A stretch of DNA of 24,451 nt, taken from the NCBI RefSeq assembly GCF_963678635.1, contig NW_026970839.1:1-24451 (forward strand), in the 5' to 3' direction. A program made the position numbers and the translations under genes. Origin of the DNA: Symsagittifera roscoffensis. Taxonomy: Eukaryota > Xenacoelomorpha > Acoela > Convolutidae. Below, piece by piece: positions 16,920 to 24,451 of this stretch (position 1 is its first letter; each line of letters opens with the position of its first letter). The notes beneath the pieces are model-generated. The model was not told the DNA's origin and did no database searches. It saw nothing but the letters and a program-made list of their open reading frames with translations.

Positions 16920-18171
16920 GTTCCGACTTTCGATACGAAAGTAACGGAATATTTGTGCTCGGGCTGGGGTTTTTTTTTCTTCAGACAAATTTCGACTTTT
17001 TAACTAGCCATTTTTGACGGAATTTTTTTTATATCATTTGAAAGGTATTGTTGCCCTGAGCTTGAATTTGAAAAGATATTTCACCTGTGATCATTTTTTG
17101 TTAAGTTATGAGGGTTTAAAGATTGCCATTTTGGCAATTTTGACCAATTTGGGACAATTAACGCGCGATATAAATCGCGCTATTAACGCGCCAGCGGAGA
17201 CTTAATCCGTCTTATAAATCGTTCCAAATTGGTTGAACGAAGCTTATTTGCCATAATTTATTTGTTACAAGGAATGAAATTTATCTTTTTGTACTTTATA
17301 TGGCGTGTGGGGGGATGATGTTCATAAAAAATTTCAAATTTTAGAATTTTTTTTTTAATTTTTATTTACTTTAATTAATTTTTTAATGTTATTACTGCTG
17401 CTCCATAAACTTTAAAAGGCAGTCGGATACGAGCAGTCTTGTTGTTCCGACTTTCGATACGAAAGTAACGGAATATTTGTGCTCGGGTGGGTTTTTTTTT
17501 CTTCAGACAAATTTCGACTTTTTAACTAGCCATTTTTGACGGGATTTTTTTACATGATTCGAAAGGTATTGTTGTCTTGAGCTCAAATTTGAAAAGATAT
17601 TTCACCTGTGATCATTTTTTGTTAAGTTATGAGGGTTTAAAGATTGCCATTTTGGCAATTTTGACCAATTTGGGACAATTAACGCGCGATATAAATCGCG
17701 CTATTAACGCGCCAGCGGAGACTTAATCCGTCTTATAAATCGTTCCAAATTGGTTGAACCAAGCTTATTTGCCATAATTGATTTGTTGCAAGGAATGAAA
17801 TTTATCTTTTTGTACTTTATATGGCGTGTGGGGGGATAATGTTCATAAAAAATTTCAAATTTTAGAAAAAAATTTTTAATTTTTATTTACTTTAATTATT
17901 TTTTAATGTTATTACTGCTGCTCCATAAACCTTAAAAGGCAGTCGGATACGAGCAGTCTTGTTGTTCCGACTTTCGATACGAAAGTAACGGAATATTTGT
18001 GCTCGGGTGGGTTTTTTTTTCTTCAGACAAATTTCGACTTTTTAACTAGCCATTTTTGACGGGATTTTTTTACATGATTCGAAAGGTATTGTTGTCTTGA
18101 GCTCAAATATGAAAAGATATTTCACCTGTGATCATTTTTTGTAAAGTTATGGGGGTTTAAAGATTGCCATT
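16920..18171 (-). repeat. tandem repeat array, right arm of an inverted pair
   Basis: Three units in the orientation opposite to 13238-14290 start with GTTCCGACTTTCGATACG at 16920, 17444 and 17964 (periods 524 and 520). The third is cut off at about 18171, just after GATTGCCAT. Each full unit includes the palindromic end module, the AACTAGCCATTTTTGACGG block, a perfect GCGCGAT/ATCGCGC hairpin (17163-17180 in the first unit), the GGCGTGTGGGGG segment and GGCAGTCGGATACGAGCAGT. Units 1 and 2 are nearly identical to each other and less so to the left array, so the right array expanded more recently. The ORF at 17014-17205 is not conserved across units. Confidence 0.85.
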
Positions 18172-18224
18172 CAGCCATTTTCTTTAATTAAGTTTGTGCT
18201 TTTCCTCGTGTCTCCTCATCAATT

Positions 18225-18416
18225 TTATTTTGCAGAAAAATTTACCATACAACTTTTCCTAAATTTTTCTCGCGCGGGGAATGTCGTGAGTTGACCCTCG
18301 GTACCTCTTGTTTTACTTGTTATTCCTTTCACCTTTTGCAGTAAATTGTGCAGACGTTTATCTACAAGTTCACTTAGGACCGACTTTGAGATATCGTGTT
18401 GAACAAGTTCACTCAT
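18225..18416 (-). CDS. possible small minus-strand exon/ORF, unknown
   Basis: A 63-codon minus-strand frame from ATG at 18416. The first 28 codons (MSELVQHDISKSVLSELVDK and on to RLHNLLQK) are protein-like and helical. They end at a good donor context AAAAG/GTGAAA at 18333/18332, so this may be a first exon whose partner lies within or beyond the repeat array to the left. Unspliced, the frame continues to a TAA that overlaps an AATAAA at about 18226. No family recognised. Confidence 0.27.
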   Translation of the reverse strand: MSELVQHDISKSVLSELVDKRLHNLLQKVKGITSKTRGTEGQLTTFPAREKFRKSCMVNFSAK

Positions 18417-19821
18417 GATTTGGTAACACTAAATTTAGGTGTTAAAAACTGGTAGCAAACTTTTCTGCTGTAAAAGTATTTTCTATTAACGTTAAATTTA
18501 TACTGTGTATCTGATTCAACCTATTCTATATCTAACCAATCAACTAATTCGACATTCAACTAATTTACATTATCCTTTTAAACTCTCTAGTTTTTGAGTT
18601 AAATGTTTGCGGGCAATGTCACCCCCCAGTTTGCTTCTTCATCGGTTTACCACAACCGCCGATCCTTCCTACCCCGGAGGGTGGGTTTAGTCATGGTTGA
18701 ACAGCGCGGATAATTCATTGGTAAAAATGGGGGGAGAGGGTTAATGATTGAACACCACCCAGTTTATCCCTACCCCTTTCTCTAGTAAAAATGGGGAAAG
18801 CATGGTGTACAATTGCAAAAAAGACGTGAAATTTATTAAAGACATGGTATACTTTTTGTAATTTTCGTTTTTTTTGTACGTTGTTTTATATTAGATTATA
18901 ATGGATTGTAATGGACTTTTATTTCAAAAATAGTTGATAATAATGGATTATCTTGGCAAAAACAACCAATTTCCGAGCCAAAATTGTTGAATTATAATGA
19001 AACAAATTGGCTTTGTATCGAAAAATATTCGAATATAATGGCAAAATAATCAATTTTGTGGCCTGAATCTTACATCTAAGATGGTTTTTTTAGGGATTGT
19101 TTTGTCTCAGAGTTCTTCATGCTATTTTTGGTTCTGAAGTTTTTTGATTTGAAAACAACCTACCAATCAAGTCTGTATTTTTCTCCAAATTAATTATTTT
19201 TACCTAGTGAAAAGGTAGTTTAAATATATATAGAAAAAGTCTATAGGCGCACAATTTGTGTCTGTATGTTCCTGGATTCCAGAGTTAAATCTATGAACAT
19301 ATTAAAAGTTTGTTGGAAAAATCAAAGTAAATGAACGAACAAAAGAAAAGCAAAGGAAGCGTCCTTGTTGTGGAAACCGCTTAAAAATCACAAAACGCAC
19401 AGTTTGGTCTCGATTTGGCATTCTAATTCCAATGTGTTGGTCAAAAGCTCATTGAATAAACTTCAGCTCACAATGAAACCTGACAAGGTAAATACGCTGT
19501 GCTACCATCCAGACAGTAACTGATAAGAAAAATGAAAAAAATTCCGCGAGAACAAATGGATATTGCATAACTAATTGCAAAGAACAGAAAACTTTTACTC
19601 AACCTTCAGAAACTAGACGAAATGGTGTTTAAATATGGTACTTTTTCGAAAAAAAATCATTGAGAAAAACCGCTAGTTTTTATGCACTAATTTATTCTTT
19701 ACAAGCCACCGTGTTCAACTAAGATTTGTAAGATGTCAAAATTGAAATTCCACGTTAGTCAAACCGCTCCAACCAACAAGATCTTTTAAAAAATGCTTCC
19801 TAATTCATTTAGGTCCTGATA
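18417..19821. other. non-coding, no supported gene
   Basis: Contains a GC-richer patch (18600-18800) with a diverged direct duplication: GGTTTAGTCATGGTTGAACA...TAAAAATGGGG is echoed by GGGTTAATGATTGAACACC...TAAAAATGGGG. From 18890 to 19050 a TATAATGG-like motif recurs five times. A plus-strand stretch at 19335-19488 is open and ends at a donor-like GACAAG/GTAAAT, but lacks other support. Confidence 0.5.
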
Positions 19822-19917
19822 TCAAACCGTCCATTTATCCATCAGACACACGTAGGGAACGATCGAAACACGAATGAACAAAAAAAATCCTGACAAAAAT
19901 AGAGCAATCACGCACAT

Positions 19918-20238
19918 CTACAGGTTGTTGAGTAGTTTCAAATAATTCTGTTCATCGAAATCTTTCATCATTGTCGGCGTTGAGGGCTGACTTTTCAAGG
20001 GAAGCAATGTCATTGGAAGTATGATTCCAGCGTCCTACAAATTAAATCCAGCCAGTTTAACAAATTACATTTCAACACCTAGTCTATTCACAACTAAACA
20101 CATTAACTCATCTTTTCCTTTTTATTACCGTTCATTTTAACACCTAGTCATTTAACACAGTAAAATTAATGATGTCTGAGCTCTTGATCTTTACTCTAAT
20201 CACACGTAAGTTACCTTTGCAATTAATGCACGCATCAT
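19918..20238 (-). CDS. hypothetical small two-exon protein, 46 aa (or longer with a membrane segment)
   Basis: On the minus strand exon 1 is 20238-20215 (MMRALIAK), followed by a donor AAAG/GTAACT. A 180-bp intron ends in TTAATTTGTAG. Exon 2 starts at 20034 and reads DAGIILPMTLLPLKSQPSTP and then a stretch ending NYLKLLNNL before TAG at 19920-19918. The phase-0 join keeps the frame. Beyond the TAG the same frame continues 31 codons to TGA at 19824, starting MCVIALFLSGFFLFIRVSIV, a convincing single transmembrane segment. The TAG may therefore be a mutation in a small membrane protein, or CCT/GTAGAT just before it may be a donor. No family recognised. Repeated GAAAACATG motifs lie just upstream of the start. 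Confidence 0.35.
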
Positions 20239-20240
20239 AT

Positions 20241-20290
20241 TGAAAACATGAAAACATGCTAAAATATTGAAAACATGCGAAAACATGCTA
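20241..20290. repeat. four copies of GAAAACATG
   Basis: TGAAAACATGAAAACATGCT and, 27 bp later, TGAAAACATGCGAAAACATG give four copies of the 9-mer in 50 bp. On the minus strand they lie within about 55 bp upstream of the predicted start at 20238, in promoter position. They could be a regulatory array or a simple short tandem duplication. Confidence 0.6.
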
Positions 20291-20498
20291 TTTTACTTAA
20301 GACTCTTATCAACATTTTCGTAAATTAGTTTCAATAAGATTTTTCGCTAAACCATTATGATTACTAAAAAATCAGCTTGTGCTAATTCATAACAATTTGA
20401 CTTAAATTTATTGACATATAACAGTTTAACGTATAATAATTCATAAAAAATTAAATTGACATATATCAAATTATGACTGTTACTTTATACTGTACTGA

Positions 20499-21690
20499 AA
20501 AGGAATTTACTGTACCGAAAACTGGATTAGCTCAAAATATTAAACGCATAAATGTCGAGCATCTGTCATTATAGAAAATAAAAAATTGATCGAGACGCGT
20601 GAAGAGCATAATCATGAAAATTCAACAGGAAGATCAGATGCCCGAAATGTCAGGAAGCACTTAAAAGATCTCAGCGAGAGATATACGTCGAGTGTCGCAG
20701 TTGTCAGTTCGGTTTTGTCAGTGAAAAATGGTTTGGCTACTCAGTTTGGCCACTTAGACTTGGCCTCCCAACTAAAAACAAACTGATCCGAACGGCTGCG
20801 CGCACACGTAAGCAGTTAGATGTATATATACCACGCATCCCCTGGTTCTTTCTGGCGGGCCGATGGAACCTTAAAAATTACTTCAAAAAAGTTCTATCAG
20901 CTATATTCAATTCAAGTTAGTGTATCTGACATTGCACCAGTTTGCATGTACGCTTTCCTTACCCACAAAACCTTTAACTCCTACGATTGTTTTTGCACGC
21001 TTTAGATGGTTTAGCGCCCAATCGCAGGCCTGAAAAAATTGTGCCCAATTTTGAGCAAGCTGCTCTTCAGTCATTCCAAAAAAACTCACCGAAGCACACT
21101 GATCCCATTCATCGGGTTGTTTTTTTTTCAATCTCTCCCAAAGTTACATGAAAAAAATCAATAAAGTGGGTCTGACAGTGACCTACGAAACGAATCGTGA
21201 TTTAGCGGTGGCCTCAAAAATGCTAACTTTCCTTGCATTTGAATAAATGATCGGTCAAGAAAATCAAAATGTATGAGACAGAAATATTTAGGGCCAAAAA
21301 ATGACAAAATTGATGAGTTGTGTCTGTACTTTGTGTCTTCTTATATAAAAACATGGTGCCAAACCGTGAAACTTTATTCCCACCATCCCTTTTAAACCAG
21401 CAAGATGCGGCCGTGAGTGGGATTGCTAGAGCAACAAATGATGTCGAAGGATCGCATTTCGGCATCCAATTTTATTTCAGCGGAGCCCACCCAAGTATGT
21501 AGAAAGCAGTGGGCATCTTGCACAAAAATAACTCATTTTACAAATTTTAAGTTTTTCGATGCAATGAGTGGTTATATTGTTTTAAAAAGAAAAAATACGG
21601 TGTATTAAATGAAAGAAAGTGACATATACCACCCGGAGTCATTGGAAGAGGATAGCTACAAGAAGTTTCTGAAATATTTGGTGTTACCTG
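20499..21690 (+). pseudogene. Mutator-like (MULE) transposase with FLYWCH finger, decayed
   Basis: The relic reads through at least five frameshifts. Frame 1 (20499-20786): FLYWCH-type finger, Trp at 20523, KCRASVIIENKKLIE with Cys at 20553, then EEHNHEN (HxH at 20607-20615), followed by a helical segment NVRKHLKDLSERY. The first finger Cys is Ser and a TAA interrupts at 20541. The next frame gives LPTKNKLIRTAARTRKQL (20765-20837). Then 20820-21005 has WRADGTLKI (first catalytic Asp at 20862) and FYQLYSIQ...THKTFNSYDCF. Next comes KIVPNFEQAALQSF, with Asn (21047) replacing the second catalytic Asp. Then NLSQSYMKKINKVGLTVTY (to 21246), where the C..H pair is lost. Finally LFPPSLLNQQDAAVSG and ATNDVEGSHFGIQFYFSGAH (probable catalytic Glu at 21446), ending by about 21502. 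Weaker MULE-like C-terminal similarity may reach 21690. MULE transposases cut and paste DNA; this one must be dead. Terminal inverted repeats were not found. Confidence 0.85.
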
Positions 21691-23518
21691 CTTAAGAAGC
21701 ATTTGGTGGTAAGTAACAAGCACCAAAATGTTCTGGAATCTAGCATTTATACGTGACCTAACCTCCTCATGTTTGCTCGTTCTGTTGACAATTACATGAA
21801 ATTTCACGTGAAACTGCTCCTGTCACAGGAGAACTCAGTTGCGATAATAAGACTTATACAAAAAAAGTGAGATCCACTTGTTTTAAACTCAGTCAAAAAA
21901 TTTTCTGTTTCTTTGAGCAACCATTTTGCTGATTTTTTTTGTCTCAAAAGCAAAGGGAGTTGAATGGAAAGGTAAATTGCAAGCTTATTTATGGAGCGAG
22001 TTCTTTCAACGCGGCACTTTTTTGTAAGTTTAACACGGCATCTCAAATCGCATTTTTTCCATTTGAACTCAAAAAAGATCTTCTAGGACGACTTTTTGAA
22101 AGAAGCTAAATTGTTTTTCATCGAGCTATGAGCATATCATTGATGAAACAAAGATATCAATAAACTCAAAATTGTTTTCCCACCCTAAACCATGATCAGA
22201 ACTATACTTAAAATTTTGCGAGGTATTTTGATGTTACCTGTTTCACTAATAGAAAATTTGGGGTCGATTGATAGATTCCTTTGTGTCAATTAGTAAGGAA
22301 AATTATAAATCTCAGTTAATTTGTATCATAGATCATAAGCGATCTGATCCTAGGGTTAAAATGGTAGTTGATTAAACAGATAAATTAAAAAGAATATTTA
22401 AATGGAAAAGGTCAAATGTTATGCACATCTGTTCATCTATTGTTAACTTTTACCAATAAGAGGGGATGTTTCTTTTATTACCTTATTGCTTTTTATTTCT
22501 TACAAATTTCGTTGGAAAGTACCGGAGAGAATGTGCAGAGAAGTTTTTGTCCAATTCTTGCCGGAAAAGGGTACACTGTCTAATCTTCACTGTCAGTTGG
22601 GGTATTGTCCAATGGTGGTGTGGTGCCAATTCGTTTTCCTTTCGGTCCGTTAAATTTGACTTCAGAAAATTCTTTACTTAAATATGTTTAAGTTCTCTGT
22701 CACTCTATTTAATGTGAAAATTTACTCTGAGGGAATTTAAGATTTAATTTTTGAGAAGAAGAAGTAAAAGAAAATTGAAAACATTTTAGCCGTCCGTTTC
22801 AGCGTAAGAAATTAGAGTCACTGAAAACAGCAGGCAGGCTCATCGGAAACAATTTTAGTTTGGTTTTCCCTGCAAATGCTATTAGGCTTCAGTCCTCTTC
22901 TTAGCTCTTATCCTCCGTTTGATCAAGAGACTGACATTTGCATTTTATCAATTTTTCATTGATTTTTTTATTGATTTGAATTTTTATTGATTTAAAAAAT
23001 CAATATTTAGTGTAACTCGGGGAACACAAAAGTTCCACATGCTTTAGTTCCCTTAAAATTCAGACCAGCGAGGGGTTCATCTATTTTCAAAGTCAAACAA
23101 TAGAGACACTGCGCCTGAATGGCGTCGTGGATAAATACTCAGTTCCCTCGATCATCCGTTAAACTTTCTGAAAAATCTTTGCCTTTTCCCAAGGTTAATT
23201 AAACTGAAAGAATGAATAAATCTGTTCAGATTTTGAAAAGTTAGATATTTGTATTTGACTTTTAAAGTCTTAAATTAGGTTGACCAGTTGAAATCTGAAT
23301 CACCTGTTAAGTTAAATGGGCATACTTGTCTTGAGGTGCAAACAAAATGAGAATAGAAAAAGGTCCACTCGGATCTTATGTAAACAATTAAAATAATAGT
23401 CTTTTATAATTGTGTAGCATTTCCAATACTACACTGCTCTCGATTTATCAGTAACATGGAAGTGTTTCAAAACAATTACCTTCGTGTTGTTTGCCTCTTA
23501 TAAATTTTGTCAAGACAG
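21691..23518. other. non-coding, no supported gene
   Basis: AT-rich. Two adjacent palindromes are at 21802-21813 (TTTCACGTGAAA, with a central CACGTG E-box) and 21817-21831 (CTCCTGTCACAGGAG). A 46-codon Cys/Val-rich stretch near 22510-22650 is open in several frames and has no domain. ATTGATTT repeats with an inverted AAATCAAT lie at about 22960-23008. The minus-strand ORFs at 21807-21547 and 22046-21804 lack domain support. Confidence 0.5.
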
Positions 23519-23618
23519 GATCGTCATTGAAAAAATGGTTAACGACAATGAACGCAAGAGAGCAATTCTAGAAACCGAGAATGAGAAGATACAAACGAAA
23601 TTGAAAAAAAAGTTGCAG
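23519..23618 (+). CDS. possible coiled-coil exon
   Basis: A 100-nt segment is flanked by an acceptor TTTTGTCAAGACAG and a donor TTGCAG/GTTTTG. It reads IVIEKMVNDNERKRAILETE followed by NEKIQTKLKKKLQ. The composition (Glu, Lys, Asn, Ile, Leu, Arg with i/i+3/i+4 hydrophobic spacing) suits a coiled coil. The frame upstream stays open to GTG at 23484, and downstream to TGA near 23697, but the flanking residues look random. Entry phase 2, exit phase 0. No partner exon was found in the remaining 830 bases, so it is either part of a gene running off the window or chance. Confidence 0.28.
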
Positions 23619-24451
23619 GTTTTGATTGCTGTTCTTGGGCAAAATTGGTGGAGGTTTAGTAAAAAAGAAAGTCCATTTTATGATAGGAAACTAAGATGAG
23701 CACAGGTAAAAATGGTTTTATTTCGGCCTCCGTCGAGGTGCGGTAGAAAACCTTGGACAATGCTTGTAAGATCGGTTTCGCTGCTGCAAAACAACCAAAT
23801 TCTTTATGTTAAACCTTCCCGGTTAAACTTTACTCTGTTCAAGCAATTTTTTCGAAACCTTTATTGTTTTGTTGATGATTGATTACAAAAAGTATTGTGC
23901 AAATATTTTGATAGTCGTGAAAACTATAGTAGTTTGCCTGTTCATAGAATAACTAAGTCTTTTGTCTTCAATTTCAATAGAAAATTTTAACTTTTTCCGC
24001 AAGGTCGGACGACTGATTTCTGCAACGCCTGACTGTGATGAATTTGATGCGAGTTGTCGGACCTCGTAGCCCTCCCTTATTCTTCAACCCATTCTGAGCG
24101 TTTTGCCTGGATCAGTCAGGCATTTTGTAATACTTTAGCAGTTGCTCCAAAGCTTGTCCGAGAATTTTTGCGGATTTTTATCAAGATTTGAATAGAAATA
24201 TGGTATTTTTCTAGTTAGATGGTGGTGTAAAAACAAGAAGTTTGTTTATGTCGTTCTCCTGCTAAAGAAAAATGAGCTTGATTTGTAAAAACAATGCACT
24301 TGCGTGTGTCGTTCTCCTGATTAAAACAGTATTAGAAAAAATGCCGCCAAAATAAGAAAACCAATACGAGCTACAAGTACAAAAATTATCGGTTCAAAAG
24401 TTCTTAATGTAAAAAAAACGTTCAAATTAAAGGTGCATACGCTAAAATTGG
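23619..24451. other. non-coding, with a 58-bp imperfect direct repeat
   Basis: No supported gene. TGTAAAAACAA...TGTCGTTCTCCTG occurs at 24226-24261 and again at 24284-24319 (period 58, identical ends and a diverged middle). A 22-codon stretch near 24000-24070 (RKVGRLISATPDCDEFDASC) preceded by CCGCAAG could be a terminal exon, but nothing else supports it. Confidence 0.45.

Noticed and set aside
17014-17205. 63-codon ORF within the repeat array
   Set aside because: It lies wholly inside the non-coding repeat unit and is not kept open in the other copies.
13238-18171. CRISPR array or hammerhead-ribozyme satellite
   Set aside because: Units are 0.5 kb without short-repeat/spacer organisation, and I found no CTGANGA...GAAA hammerhead core in the unit.
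19335-19488. Plus-strand open stretch ending at GACAAG/GTAAAT
   Set aside because: A good donor is the only support; there is no start codon, no clear acceptor, no domain, and other frames are open too.
20907-21131. 74-codon minus-strand ORF
   Set aside because: It is antisense to conserved MULE motifs on the plus strand.
21547-21807. 86-codon minus-strand ORF with a donor-like CAG/GTAACA
   Set aside because: It overlaps the possible C-terminal end of the MULE relic and shows no domain; the plus-strand reading fits better.
22466-22681. 71-codon ORF, Cys/Phe/Val-rich
   Set aside because: Several frames are open in the same stretch and none shows a domain or splice context.

Overview
The window looks like nuclear DNA of an invertebrate metazoan. 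It is AT-rich and gene-poor. Its genes are split by GT-AG introns, it has TATA boxes and AATAAA-like signals, and it carries five or more kinds of eukaryotic transposable element. There is no bacterial operon structure and no Shine-Dalgarno pattern. I cannot name the species. A tRNA-derived SINE, a Ty3/gypsy element, a hAT-type MITE and a small secreted C-type lectin would fit a marine invertebrate such as a larvacean tunicate, but that is a guess.

Layout. (1) 1-5295: the 3' part of a decayed Ty3/gypsy LTR retrotransposon. It runs reverse transcriptase, RNase H, an unusually long and partly hydrophobic linker, integrase, a Ser-rich tail, a polypurine tract and a 3' LTR. (2) 5296-7856: non-coding, with a 417-bp hAT-like MITE at 6507-6923 that has an 8-bp target duplication. 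(3) 7857-9711: the best cellular gene, a four-exon secreted C-type lectin with a TATA box, a signal peptide and an EPN sugar-binding motif. Its second intron holds a SINE. (4) 9712-12650: a truncated, inverted copy of the same MITE, then several short plus-strand coding-like segments of unknown function. The best is a two-exon model at 12330-12648. (5) 13238-18171: two arrays of a 470-525-bp repeat in opposite orientation around a 2.6-kb spacer, a foldback-like structure. (6) 18172-20300: mostly non-coding, with a possible exon at 18225-18416 and a small two-exon gene model at 20238-19918, both on the minus strand. (7) About 20499-21690: a badly frameshifted Mutator-like (MULE) transposase with an N-terminal FLYWCH zinc finger. 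It is not visible as one open frame but can be read domain by domain. (8) 21691-24451: mostly non-coding, with one possible coiled-coil exon at 23519-23618.

No functional pathway links the genes. Most of the recognisable content is mobile elements at different stages of decay around one well-supported cellular gene, the lectin. The most interesting items are the inverted tandem arrays, the FLYWCH-MULE relic, the long hydrophobic insertion in the gypsy pol, the lectin's uncertain third intron, and the small minus-strand gene beside a repeated GAAAACATG motif.
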